Shown in pieces: positions 41,812-53,143 of a stretch of DNA of 64,000 nucleotides (position 1 is the stretch's first letter; each line of letters starts with the position of its first letter). The notes below the pieces were generated by a model. The model searched no databases, was not told where the DNA came from, and worked only from the letters and a program-made list of their open reading frames with translations. The position numbers and the translations under genes were made by a program. The stretch covers positions 19,763,709-19,827,708 of the forward strand of contig BTPG01000004.1 of assembly GCA_036245525.1 (NCBI GenBank), in the 5' to 3' direction. This DNA is from Semisulcospira habei. Lineage: Eukaryota > Mollusca > Gastropoda > Semisulcospiridae.

Positions 41812-42467
41812 TTATCCAAGAATTCTTGGATATGGAAATGATCAAATCCAGGAATGACGGTACATCGACGCACACCACAAAACCACTGATCTCAAAATAG
41901 GCCGGCCTGTTCGGGGTGCTAAGGTAAGGGAGCATTTTTTGGTGGGATTTGCAACCGACGATATGGACTAAATAGTGGTGTGTGTCTGAGAAAATCCCAC
42001 GTCTACATAAACATAGCAATATTCAATTCACAAACGCAAAACCACTACCAACTACTGCTAAGCAATATTTCAGTCAGTGTATGCATAAATATCTATAGAC
42101 ATAATCATAATATGTAATTTCTCAAACCCGAAACCATAACTAATAACTGGGATTAAAATGTCAGGCGGCACAAACCTACTTTGGTCTGCACATTAAAAAA
42201 AAAAAAAAGTCAAACCTCGTTTTCTGCCCGCCATTCAGAGCCGATTGCCTTCCATTTTAGCAACTGACGACCGAAGGCACTAATGCACCGAGCTAACAAA
42301 ACACACACACACCGATTTCTCTCGCACCACAGGAGTCCACATGATCGCTCTGTCACCCGTGGTTGTAAACCCGTCTCTGCCGGTGGACATGCCTTATAAC
42401 TCCAAAACCATCTGACGTGAAACTTGAACTATCTCCTGTTCTTCAGAAACCTACAAATGAACGAAGT
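41812..42467. other. No gene recognised
   Basis: AT-rich DNA with a poly-A run near 42195-42208 and no coding signal. Confidence 0.4.
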
Positions 42468-42541
42468 CATCAAGAGGCATAGATCCTCACGAGCCCCCGC
42501 AATTGCGGGGACTCATGGGGATCTATGCCTCTTGCAGTTGG
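42468..42541. repeat. TT-2 hairpin
   Basis: CAAGAGGCATAGATCCTCAC pairs with GGGGATCTATGCCTCTTGCA around CCCGCAATTGCGGGG. Confidence 0.8.
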
Positions 42542-42841
42542 GTGGTCTCACAGCGGTGTTCCCGCAGTGGTTCTTAATAGTGAATGCCTCTGACAGCACT
42601 GGCTTTACACTGCTCTGTGGACCGCTGACGACTCTTTGTGGCTTGCGTTGCTCATACAACTCTAACTCGCGTTCTTACTTGTACAGGCCAGCAGTGAAAT
42701 GAGTTTTTTTTTTCTTACTCGAAGAAGGCGCAGCAGAACCACCAGTGCTTTCTTCCATTGACGGTTTTCTCTTCAACGATAGTCAAAGACTGATTCATAT
42801 TTAATAGAATTTTTGTTTCATGATTGTCAGCACTGACCAAT

Positions 42842-43055
42842 AAAGGGACAAGGGAGGTGGAAGTGGGGTGGGGGGGGGTGAGGGGTGAGGGGGGGGGGGC
42901 TGGGGTGAAGGGGGGGGGGGCTGGGGTGAGGGGGGGGGGGTTGCTACAGATTTTAATGTCAACAAACGATTTATCCGGTGTTGGCCGCCGTTGAAAATTT
43001 AAATCAGATTCAAATACACGTATGTTCAATTTAAACACGGGGAAGGAGTGGTAAG

Positions 43056-43095
<40 letters not shown>

Positions 43096-43205
43096 GGGGA
43101 GGGGGGGGGATTCTACGGATTTTAAACTAAACAAACGTGTTTCTTCGGTGTCGGCCGCCATAGATAATTCAATTCAGATTCAAATATGGTCAGTTTAAAC
43201 ACGTG
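42842..43205. repeat. Duplicated block with long G runs
   Basis: Two tandem blocks (about 42870-43050 and 43056-43205) each join a long G run to CAGATTTTAA-like and TTGGCCGCC-like sequence and a TTTAAACACG end. The G run at 43056-43094 is about 38 bases. On the - strand it reads as a false proline-rich frame. Confidence 0.7.
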
Positions 43206-44099
43206 TAATAATGTTAATAATAGTGGCTTTCAATAATTATTCTCCAATTATTCTCCACATGACGAGACAAAAGGAGACAGAAATATATGGTCTTGTGACC
43301 TGTGGTCGTTCGTAGTCAAGACAAGAACAAAGTGGAGAAGATGGCCAACCATTTATAGACAAACATATCAACAGTCCTCTAGAAACCCATACGTGAAGAG
43401 CAGAAAAACAAAACAAAAACAAGAACAAGAACAATGTCAATAGCAACAGCAAATCCAGGAGCAGCAAAAGTAAAGACCGCAGTCACCTAACCACCCGTGA
43501 CACCACCACAGCAACTACGACAATATTTTCAGTAAGCAAAGGTCCTCGAGATCACGACGGCCGCAGTGGGCCCGAACGGACGTTTGCTACTGGGGAAGAA
43601 AGCAAGAGGCAGTAAGTTCGGTTTTTTTGTTGTTGTTGTGAAAAGCGAGATTTTCATTGTATTTATATAGGACTTACTGTCTTTTGCCTGAACTGGACAC
43701 AACACTCCACAAAGCATGTATCCGTCGAATAATATTTTTTTTAAAAAATCACAGAAAACATTTCACTCTGCGACTGTTCGACCCGACCCACAGCGGTGTC
43801 GAATGCAAACTGTTTAGTCTGTGACCGCGGATTACGACTCATTAAGATCACATACATTCTCCCTTCTTGTCGGGCCGACCGCCACCTTTTCAGGCGCGCC
43901 GAACCAGCGTCTATACGTGGCTGGTGAAATTTCAAAAGAATTGAACTCTGGTATCTCTTTCAGCCGCACAGCACACTCAGTGTAAAATTTCAACAGAATT
44001 GAAATCGGATATACCTTGCATTGCCGCGGCCAGTCGGCTAACGACTCGCTCTGTGGAATCGTACGTTGACACTTACTCGGAAAAGATCCTACACATATC
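43206..44099. other. No gene recognised
   Basis: It contains a part of the ATTTCATTG hairpin near 43637-43670. A - strand open frame over 43832-44347 runs through a TT-2 hairpin and shows no family, so I do not call it. Confidence 0.4.
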
Positions 44100-44270
44100 T
44101 TAACCCCTTCACACGACGCTGTCGGAACACAACGAACAACGCCGATATGCAAAGGGGCATAGATCCTCATAAGCCCCCGCAGTTGCGGGGGCTCGTGAGG
44201 ATCTATGTCTCTTGGTGATCGCACTTCGTATGCGTGTTTCTTGGACGGCTGAGGTTCTGTAGCGTTGAAA
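44100..44270. mobile_element. TT-2 element
   Basis: It opens TTAACCCCTTCACACGACG. The core 44153-44217 has GGGGCATAGATCCTCATAAG and GTGAGGATCTATGTCTCTTG around CCCGCAGTTGCGGG. Confidence 0.75.
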
Positions 44271-44428
44271 TGACAGATCTCAGGGAAGGGTTTCAATTCA
44301 ATGTCTGACACAGGTAAGCTTACATGGAGCGCTAGATGGCCACTCAACTGTGATCGTTCAAGTGTAGTGCCTATTCAGTGTAAGCACCTCCCCTTGGGGT
44401 ATCATAGTTGAATGGCGGCATGACTAGG

Positions 44429-44647
44429 CAACCCCTTCACTGCCAGTGGACGCAGATTGTGATTCATAAATGATCTAGTGTTAATTCAAGGACAAAGAGC
44501 CCCACTGAGCCTTCCCAAGAGCGGCAAAGATACAGAGTGGTGTCAGCAAGAGACATAGATCCTCATGAGCCCCCGCAGCTGCTCATGAGGATCTACGCCT
44601 CTTATAGTTGGACCATGTAATTTTTTCCCAGGCAGTCAAAGTGTTAA
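44429..44647. mobile_element. TT-2 element, loop shortened
   Basis: It opens CAACCCCTTCACTGCCAGTG and closes CCCAGGCAGTCAAAGTGTTA. The core is 44547-44610; the central stem is CCCGCAGCTGC only. Confidence 0.75.
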
Positions 44648-44973
44648 CGATTACAATGAGCGCTGATTTGCAGGCAAAGTGTTTTTCCCTTCCAGGTGCC
44701 TACTAGTGCTGACCAGGTGCTGGCCTTGACTGAGCTATCAATGTCGATATAAGCTGAAAAAAACAGACATGCAACATTCTTGGAATTATCCGAAGCACGT
44801 TTTTTTGCTATCCAGTACATATCCTGATAGTGACGGAAACGAACATTGCTATGTATGCAAAAGGTTTCTCTTTCAAATGTGGGCTGACTGCCTTCGCTAT
44901 TCAGACTGCTATGTAGGCTACAGCCCGTTTTGCGAGGCGAGTGCTTGAACTACGGTTTACAAGTTGTAGTTTG

Positions 44974-45027
44974 TTAAGTCATTCGCGGTCAGCCGCATCC
45001 GGATGCGGCTGGCCGCGAATGACTTAA
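44974..45027. mobile_element. TT-4 minimal palindrome, TTAA to TTAA
   Basis: 54 bases: TTAAGTCATTCGCGGTCAGC and its complement meet at CATCCGGATG. A same-length relative is at 55253-55306. No loop or cargo is present. Confidence 0.85.
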
Positions 45028-45456
45028 TATCAAGTAAAATACAGCAGCGTAGAAAGGTAATTTTCACTTGGGCCCAGCGTGCCTGACATGCTACTTTCAT
45101 CCTCCAAAAACAGTCCAACCTCGAAAAAGAAAATCATATAAAAAACGTCAGAATCTTCTCGGGAATGGGGGAGGGGTGGGGGGTTCGCCTCAGTTTCGAA
45201 ACTAAAGCTACAAGTAAAAATCAAAATCTAGATGAGTTCATTTCCGGAAAAAAAATCTTCTTTAAAAAGTCGCGTATCCGGATGCAAAATGCCTCGAATA
45301 TGTTAAGTCTTCGGGGCCATGTAGATTTCTTTGATTCGGTCTTTTTCATGTATCTTATTCCGCACTCCACTAACACAAAAAGGCTTCCACTGTGAGCGTA
45401 ATGTTATCTGATGTTTGTGGACAACAAAACACCGCATCAACAAATCACTCTCGTGT

Positions 45457-45517
45457 GCTGGTCTGTCATGTGACATTACGTTCTTAAACCGTAAAGGCCA
45501 AAATCACAGACGAGCAC
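45457..45517. repeat. P-4 palindrome, worn
   Basis: GTGCTGGTCTGTCATGTGAC and CAAAATCACAGACGAGCAC. Confidence 0.65.
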
Positions 45518-45558
45518 ACAAATACGTCCGTGTGGTCCAACCTCACGGACGAGGAGTC

Positions 45559-45655
45559 AGTTGCATGAGTGAGCTTCGTCCTGCGCGAGGTGCTCCGCGA
45601 TAACGGATCGTCTTGCTTAGTGGCTGGCGCATGACGAAGCTCACTCATGCAACTG
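45559..45655. repeat. P-7 palindrome
   Basis: AGTTGCATGAGTGAGCTTCG with the complement CGAAGCTCACTCATGCAACT; the centre is shortened. The change T to C in the left arm (CTTCGTC) is matched in the right arm (GACGAAG). Confidence 0.8.
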
Positions 45656-45840
45656 GCCCCAGCTCACGATGTACAGGAAATAACTCCGGACGACTGGCGA
45701 ACAAATGAAAGGCAGTGATCAAAGGCTGGAAACTTGACCTGACTACGCTTGATTTATGACACGACCACGTGGGCCATAACACAGGCGTACGCTACAGCCG
45801 CAATCCGAGTTGAAATTCTGTGTTGAACCAACGCCGAATA

Positions 45841-46714
45841 GAGGTGGGTTGCATATGCTTGCTTAGCGCGCAAATTTCTTGCTTAGCGCTAAGTTCACAA
45901 GCTTAGCTGAAAATGTGCGTTGCATGAGCGTGCTTATCTGCTGGAGCGAGCTTAGTGGCGTGCTTAATTCTAAGGACGGTCCCCCCCCCCCCCCCCCCCC
46001 GTGCGTAGCGGCGTGCTTAGCTGAGGAAGAGTTCTTAGCTGCCTTGTGGCACAAACAGCCTTCCATCTAGGATAGAGAAGGAGGAACATGAAATGTACGT
46101 GGGAACGCACGGACCCCCACCCAGCCTCGTCTCACGGACATCTGGGAATTATTGGTGAGGAGTCTGCATAACTGATTTCAACTGACTCTGCACACCGATG
46201 GGTATAACCCAACACCAGCCGTTGTCAGAGAAACATAGATCCTCATACTATGGGAGCCTACTACACGGTAGTCCTTAACTAATGTACATCTACATTAGAC
46301 TTGAGACATAGATCCTCATACTATGGAAGCCTACACGGTACTCCTTAACTAATGTACGTCTACATTAGACTGACAAGCAGGATTGCCTGCACGAAAAATT
46401 TGCCATTCTTTCTCTCTTGACTTCTTGTTTTCCATCGCCGCCATTTTACCGGCGTTTTGTCTACTTCGTTTCCGTGCGTTTTTATTGGCCGATTTCTACA
46501 ATCTATGATGACGTAGGGGAGAACCCCACCATAAGCTATAAATAACCTATCCCCGCTCGCTAAGAACTCGTTCGGAGCTATGCACGTCGCTAAGTCGCTC
46601 CATGCAACAGAAAACACTCGCGCACTAAGCAAGAGCTTTACTAAGCAAGAAAGACCTTAAGTCAACGAGCTTAACACACTATATTTAAGCACGCTACATG
46701 CAACCCACTCAGGT
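45841..46714. mobile_element. Fold-back element with GCTTAG-rich ends
   Basis: The left end GAGGTGGGTTGCATATGC and the right end GCTACATGCAACCCACTC are inverted, with many GCTTAG/CTAAGC motifs over about 120-150 bases inside each. The inside has poly-C (about 45981-45999) and a 70-base direct duplication (46232-46301 and 46305-46371). A - strand start at about 46450 opens MAAMENKKSREKEWQIFRAG. The P-7 arms share TTGCATGAGTGAGCTTAG-like sequence with these ends. Confidence 0.6.
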
Positions 46715-46739
46715 CAAAACTGTACAGTGTCATAGTGCA

Positions 46740-46783
46740 TTAAAAGCCCGAAAAACATACTGCATGTTTGTCTGGGCTTTTAA
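46740..46783. repeat. 44-base TTAA-bounded palindrome
   Basis: TTAAAAGCCCGAAAAACAT and ATGTTTGTCTGGGCTTTTAA pair with two mismatches. Confidence 0.7.
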
Positions 46784-47183
46784 TCCACTGTTTTCCTCGA
46801 ACCACTGACAAAGTCATGTCTGTCCTGGTTATTTAAGCCACTGTCAGTTATTGTCGAAACACGTGACTTGCAATTTTGACCTACTTCTGATTTCCAGAAA
46901 TGGCCTTGTCGTTCGGAGCATTCTTGTGCCAACTTCCGCCTGTGCTAAGGCCCCTACTGGGAAATGCGCGACTGAGCATGTCATGAATAATTATGTGAAC
47001 TCGCGCGGCCGAGATAAACTGCATTTTAAACTAATCTGGTAAACAGCCTCTTCATGTGTCAGAGCTGTATTGTTGTCACGTGACTTTGAAAGCCACCAAT
47101 AGGAAAAGGATCGAGGCTACTATGTTAGCTTAAGATAATAACCTGATTAGCATCGAAAAAAAAAGTAGTGTATCGGATACTTC
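46784..47183. other. No gene recognised
   Basis: No repeat or coding signal I can name. Confidence 0.4.
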
Positions 47184-47540
47184 TTAACCCCTTCACTTCC
47201 AGCGGACTCAAAATTATGCCTTTGAAATCAGTGAAAATTCAACACCAACTACAGTAATTAAACTTCCGATATAACAAGTCGCCTGGGGACCGAAATGTTG
47301 TTATATCCGAAGTTTGTTATATGCGAAGTAACTGAGTTGTCGGAAAGCGTTGTCACATCAAGTCCCACTCAGACCTTGTTATAAGCGAAATCGACTGTAA
47401 TTTAATCAATCGGAGTAACTTGACATGGATATGAATAGGTTCGGCAAGAGACAAAGAACTTCATGAGCCCCCGCATCTGCGGGGGCTCATGAGGTTATTT
47501 GCCTCTTGCAGTTGGGTGGTGCTTGCGTTTTTCCGGCAGC
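47184..47540. mobile_element. TT-2 element with extra internal repeats
   Basis: It opens TTAACCCCTTCACTTCCAGC. The core 47443-47509 has CCCCCGCATCTGCGGGGGCT. Between them, 47265-47380 repeats GATATAACAAGT-like and TGTTATATCCGAAG pieces. The right end is unclear. Confidence 0.65.
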
Positions 47541-47769
47541 GTTCACTGACGGTCAAAATAGCTTGGCGGCGGAATCGTACTGTGGGCCTCCAGGCGACAG
47601 ATCATTAGGCACAGCACCTGAGTTATCATGGCCGATCATTTCCAGTGAATGACACCAGAAGACACCCAAAATACAAGATGCATAGATCTTCATGAGCCCG
47701 AACAAACGCTCTCACACAGGCTGCAGTGAATCATAGTCTGCGTTAGTTTTAGAGACATACATGCCTGCT

Positions 47770-47975
47770 CGCACACTGATTGTCGGATACAGTGGTTGTG
47801 TCCCTCCTTTGCTCACTGGTTGCGTCCCTAATTTGCACACTGGTTGCTCGCACACTGGTTGTCGGATACAGTGGTTGTGTCCCTCCTTTGCACACTGGTT
47901 GTGTCAATAATTTGCACACTGGTTGTCTCCCTCGATTCGCTGCGCTTAAGCGCAGCGAATCGAGGGAGACAACCA
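47770..47975. repeat. CACTGGTTG tandem repeat ending in a perfect palindrome
   Basis: CACACTGGTTG recurs about six times. The last copy passes into a perfect 56-base palindrome (47920-47975): TCTCCCTCGATTCGCTGCGC and its complement, with TTAA at the exact centre (47946-47949 region). Confidence 0.82.
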
Positions 47976-48484
47976 ATGTGGTTTATTCCAGTGAAAGTTT
48001 TTTTTTTACGATACTATTGACTTGGCTGTGAGAGCGAGAGTGTTAGCCAGTGATGCGTGAGTCAGGTCGGTTAGTTTGTCGTTTGTCAAGAACACTAACT
48101 GCGATTGGTTGCCTGATTACCTCCCAAGGGGGCGATTTTTTCCCTCCCTGTGCAATAGAATATTCTGTCAGTGGTGGGGTCGCATTCCACTGGCGAGAGT
48201 TCGACCAGAGTTTACGTCGACTCGAAACCGAAAAGTGCAGTATACCATCTTGTGCAGGAACAAACTGCCTATTCAACAATATAAAAATAATACTAGCATG
48301 TAAGAGAGAGAGAATCAATGAATCAGTGATACTTTATTTTACAACGGTTACGGCATTAACATCATCATCGACACAGCCATTTTACAAACCTGCCGTGTTG
48401 CTAACAACTACGAGACTGTCTACAAATGTACATACATATTATAAGTAAAACATAATACTTGCAGAGTGACAACACTGTTCACAT

Positions 48485-48488
<4 letters not shown>
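47976..48488. other. No gene recognised
   Basis: Short open frames exist on both strands but show no known motif. Confidence 0.4.
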
Positions 48489-48813
<325 letters not shown>

Positions 48814-49208
48814 CACCACATACTCATAGTATTCCTGTGTGATGACCACAATTTCCGAAGATGAAGACGCGGAGCGCACAGAATCTGGTCAGGTAAGAGT
48901 TCCTTTTTCTCATCGGTCATGTAGCCTATTTGACGTTTCCACACAGCTCGCAAATAAACTTGTGATACAACTTTTTTTTTTCAATTGTAAAAAGTCCTGC
49001 TTAGAGTTATACACAATGATCCATAGCTTGTGCTGTCATGTTTTTTCAATAAACAATTAGTTTTAACAAAGTTTCACACACAAGTTGTACACCAATGGAT
49101 CCACTTCTGCGCCATCAATGACAGTCAAATCTTCAACTGTGGGCCATAGGCCTACATTCGCTTATAGGCTACCTTGACACAGCCAGCTATGACACACTGC
49201 AAGAATAA

Positions 49209-49300
49209 TCGACCATAATAGTTCAAGGGTGATTCCAGAATGCCTTGGCGCCTATAGGCGCCAAGCCATTCTGGCATCACCCTTGAACTATCATGGTCAA
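49209..49300. repeat. TT-1 hairpin
   Basis: The arm variant GATTCCAGAATGCCTTGGCG pairs with CGCCAAGCCATTCTGGCATC; the change GCC/GGC is present on both sides. Confidence 0.8.
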
Positions 49301-49828
49301 TTCGTGTCTCCTACATGCACATGACAACTCACACATTTCCTCAGGTCGACACTACGGCTCGTTTAAGGGGACTGGAAGTTAACTACAGAACTTACTACGG
49401 ACTTATATTGTAGTTTTACACAATTGAATCAGTTATCATAAGATTTTTTTAAAATTGTTGTTGTTGTCATTGTTGTTAAAAATCGGAGCACTATTTCGAT
49501 CACAACAGAGTATTGAAATCAAAATTGTGACGTCATCATGTTTTATCAACACTAAGAATAACAATGACGTCACAATTTTTTTTTCGTCACTACCAGTTGA
49601 AGTCGAACTACTGTTCGGATTGAAAAAACATCTTGCTGGCTAGCCGCGAGTCTGTTGTGTTCGACTACAACATCATAAGTCTCTATGTTGCGTTGTCTTC
49701 GGACTGGCGTAGCGGTACTGAATCAGTCTTCTGTGTGTTCAGTTTTTATCGGTTCACATTCCTGGCATGCTACGAATTGATTTTCACACCTTAATTGCTG
49801 CGCCATATGTTTGTAATAGCCACTAACT

Positions 49829-50595
49829 ACATAGGCCGTTTGCCGACATCGGAGCGCACGTTTTTCCCAAATATCTCCGTAAAGAAACACTTTTCAGTAC
49901 CACTTTAAGAACAAATATCATTTAGTGCCAATGGACCTAATATGGAATATTTTTACTGAACTCCTATGATTTGTCGATTTTGCTGTACAGTCGTTGAAAA
50001 ATGGTGAAAAAACAAGAACAAGCCATTTTTCACTACCCTAAATAGAGCCCCGGCAGAATTCAATATCGAGGTCAGTCAAGCATGCAGACTTCACGTTTCA
50101 GGGTTGAAAACTTGACCAATTCACGTGAAAATGGATCTTTCTTATGCTGGGCTTAACTCATTCTACCCCATCACAGAAATCCCCCAATTTTGCCGTCGTC
50201 CTCTGAAGAGTGCACTGCAGTGCAGGACGCAGATCAAGCCATGATAATTCATGCCAGAATAGCTTGGCGCCCGTAGGCGCCAAGCTATTCTGGCATCACC
50301 CTTGAGCTATCATGGTCGATCCTCATCTTGCTGTGGTGTGTCTGGGGTAGAATGAGTTAATAATTGTATATGGGGCACATTTAGGGATGTAAAATCAGTC
50401 ATTTCATGAAAAAAAAAAATCCGAATTTTTACGACAGTACAGCAAAACTGACACATCGTTCGAATTTATTGAAAGTAAATCGTATTAGGTCAACTGTCAC
50501 TGAATGACATTTGTTCTAAGATTGATATACAAAAGTGGTTCTTTGCGGAGATATTTGCGAAAAACGTTGTGCGCTCCGATGTCAAACGGCCTACA
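49829..50595. mobile_element. Fold-back element with TT-1 inside
   Basis: Arms of about 185 bases (49829-50015 and 50395-50595) are inverted copies. Shared blocks include AGGCCGTTTG, GACATCGGAGCGCAC and AAATATCTCCG, and then TTTTGCTGTAC. The loop holds a complete TT-1 element (50153-50360). The ends read ACATAGGCCG and CGGCCTACAT. Confidence 0.75.
50153..50360. mobile_element. TT-1 element (ACCCC-ended)
   Basis: TTAACTCATTCTACCCCATC to TCTGGGGTAGAATGAGTTAA, 208 bases with a core hairpin at 50229-50322 (the left arm lacks about 10 bases). Confidence 0.85.
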
Positions 50596-50663
50596 TGTCT
50601 TCTCCTAGTCGGCTGAACCGCCATCACACATTTGCATTACAGATTCCATCGAAATTAACATGT

Positions 50664-50731
50664 GCGCTGGCCTCTATGAGTTTAGACTTGGCGGCTCTAA
50701 ACTGTAAGGTCCGAAAGTACAGATCAGCACT
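50664..50731. repeat. P-4 palindrome, worn
   Basis: GTGCGCTGGCCTCTATGAG and AAGTACAGATCAGCAC keep the family outline only. Confidence 0.45.
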
Positions 50732-50782
50732 CACAAAATTCAGGACTCCTTTTTCCCCCCCCTCCATTTGTGATCGTCACTA

Positions 50783-51015
50783 TTAATCCAATCGCTGCCA
50801 GTGCGCGAAGACAGTGTTTTTGAGAATCTTCGTCGGTCAGTTCAACGCCTAAAGAGACCAAGCCCCCCCCCCCCCCCCAGGGACATCGATAGAAACTGGC
50901 GTCAGCAAGAGGCATAGATCCTCATGAGCCCCTGCAATTGCGGGGGCTCATGAGGATCTATACCTCTTGCAGCTAAATCATGTTCTTTTTTCTTCCTCGG
51001 CAGTGAAAGGGTTAA
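50783..51015. mobile_element. TT-2 element
   Basis: From TTAATCCAATCGCTGCCAGT to CGGCAGTGAAAGGGTTAA, with a core at 50907-50972 and a poly-C run at about 50863-50878. Confidence 0.8.
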
Positions 51016-51198
51016 CTTCTCCATTTCCAGAAAAACCAAGAGCACACAGAGTGCACCACCTATCTTGCTAGAATTGTCTCCGTCTCACTCTCGGATTCCT
51101 GGACCTCACCGGATTAGCACACACAATCAGCTAACAAGGCTTCTTTCGCTGTTGTTTCATAAAACTAAATGCGTGCCTTACAGCTCACCCAAGGCACC

Positions 51199-51274
51199 CA
51201 TTATCAATAGCTGCGAAAGTGTCAAATAGCGTTGCCGGCGGCAACGCTCTACGACACTTCCGCAGCTATTGATG
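51199..51274. repeat. 76-base palindrome
   Basis: ATCAATAGCTGCGAAAGTGT pairs with ACACTTCCGCAGCTATTGAT around GCGTTGCCGGCGGCAACGC. Confidence 0.8.
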
Positions 51275-51410
51275 CGGAGCGCCTTGAACGAGTCGTGTCG
51301 CACAGTCCCAAATCGCACAGGAAATCACGAAACCTTCCTCAGCTCTTATTTCATGGAAATAAATATGAGTCCGCAGCTTCATTTCATATGGGAAGAAACT
51401 TTCTGCTTGT

Positions 51411-51668
51411 ATACTGACGAGCAACAGAAATGCGACATTTTTTAAATCATCGGAAACACTTTACTCACGAGCAAAAGAAATGCGGCATTTTTGGAATCAT
51501 CGGAAACACTTTACTCACGAGCAAAAGAAATGCGGCATTTTTGGAATCATCGGAAACACTTTACTCACGAGCAAAAGAAATGCGGCATTTTTGGAATCAT
51601 CGGAAACCGTGACTAAAGTGTTTTCGATGATCCCAAAAATGTCGCATTTCTTTTGCTCATCAGTATTA
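51411..51668. mobile_element. TA-1 element with left arm repeated four times
   Basis: The left arm (GAGCAAAAGAAATGCGGCAT and on) occurs four times at a 50-base period (51421, 51471, 51521, 51571). A single right arm (51614-51666) follows, ending ATCAGTAT. The frames over it are artefacts. Confidence 0.85.
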
Positions 51669-52396
51669 TTGCGTACCAGCTCCTGATGCTAATGATGCTA
51701 ATGCCGCGGTTCTGCTGTGTGCTGATTACACATACCTACTTATCGCAGGCACCATCATCGAGGCTGATTACATTACAAGCACAAGGCAACATGAATATTT
51801 GATGCAATCCTTGCAGGAAAATGGAAGGCCGCAGTCATATCCGATTGCATACACCGTGTTCACATTATTACTGTGCCAAACCGCAGTCTCTGTAGAATAA
51901 TGTAGCCTAAAACTATACATGACAGGCTTGTGGCCGTCTAGCTCAGTGTCTCAATGTCGCTTGCAGGAAGATGGAAATCAAAACTCAAATCGGATAACAC
52001 ACAAACCGTTTCATGGTATACTGATCAGTTGTATTATCAGAATTCGTCGTACGGCCACCGTGAGTGCTGTTACTGCAGATGACTCGCTTGTGGCCGCACG
52101 CTTTCAGTATCACTACACTACCAGTACTGATAGGCCACACCGGCATGGAGCCAATTAGTCAGTCCTTGAGTTACTAAGATCTGTGACTGCTCGGCTGGGC
52201 CGGCACACAGTCGGACTGAACGCCGGATTACTTTAACAAGAGGTACGCTGACAGGCAAGATCTTAGCAACCAAGGCTACGGTAACGTCAAACCCTCTTCC
52301 ATTCCCAAGCAAGCAGAGATTCTCATGAGCCACTGCAGGGCAAGAACTACACCGACGTCAAGAAGGTTAACCCCTTGACTACCGAAAAAGACGGGG
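51669..52396. other. No gene recognised
   Basis: A TT-2-like half core (ATTCTCATGAGCCACTGCAG) lies near 52318, and another near 52530. No coding signal is visible. Confidence 0.4.
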
Positions 52397-52491
52397 TTCA
52401 CCCTTTGGCTTTCGGTAGCGCACGTTTTGTCGCGATGATTTCTACAGGAATCATAGCGACAAAAAAGAGTTACCGACAACCAAAGGGTTAA
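52397..52491. mobile_element. TT-3 element
   Basis: CACCCTTTGGCTTTCGGTAG and TTACCGACAACCAAAGGGTT flank GATGATTTCTACAGGAATCA. It closes at TTAA 52488-52491. Confidence 0.78.
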
Positions 52492-52656
52492 CAACCAAAG
52501 ACGCGCCCGTGTCCACCTGCACGCAGAATAGATTCTCATGAGCCAATGCAGGACCACTGTCCTTTTCGCCACACCTTCACATCAACACTAAGGGACAAAG
52601 TTCTGAATGAGAGACTCTGATTCTGTATTCCGCAACACCAAGGCTACGGTATCGAA

Positions 52657-52736
52657 ATGAAACATTCGAGGCGCGCAGCAACCGGACACGTGGCTTTATG
52701 CCGCGTATCCGGATATGGCACGTTTCGAATGAGTTA
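52657..52736. repeat. TT-4-like hairpin
   Basis: GAAACATTCGAGGCGCGCAG at the left; GCACGTTTCGAATGAGTTAA at the right; it includes the TATCCGGATA centre seen in TT-4 relatives. Confidence 0.55.
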
Positions 52737-52900
52737 AAGCGCGCCGCACATACTGAAGTTCACCTCTAAATGATCCAAACTCTCCCTGTCTTCGTGGTGA
52801 CAAAACTGATCTTTGCGGATGTCCAAATTGTTTAGTTGCCGCGGCGTCCCTTGATTATATGCGGCGGGAAAGGGAGCGCTGGTTTCAATCGAAGTTCAGT

Positions 52901-53117
52901 TTAACTCATTCAGCCCGACGCAGGTATTTCCCAAATTTTGGAGGCGTCATCTAACGACTATGCACCAGTTGCAGGAGGTGGATCGACCATGATAATTTAA
53001 GGGCAGTGCCAGATTAGCTTGGCGCCGACAGGCGCCAAGCTAATCTGGCACTACCCTTGAATTATCATTGTCGACCCATGATTTCCTGCTGTAGTGCGTC
53101 AGGGCTGAATTGGTTAA
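52901..53117. mobile_element. TT-1 element (AGCCC-ended), intact
   Basis: TTAACTCATTCAGCCCGACG to CAGGGCTGAATTGGTTAA, 217 bases. The core 52978-53076 has GATTAGCTTGG / CCAAGCTAATC. Confidence 0.88.
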
Positions 53118-53143
53118 AATGTGTGTAGTATGCTCGGCGCGCT

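Noticed and set aside
43832..44347. 171-residue - strand open frame
   Set aside because: It runs through a TT-2 hairpin and shows no motif; no splice or conservation evidence can be judged.
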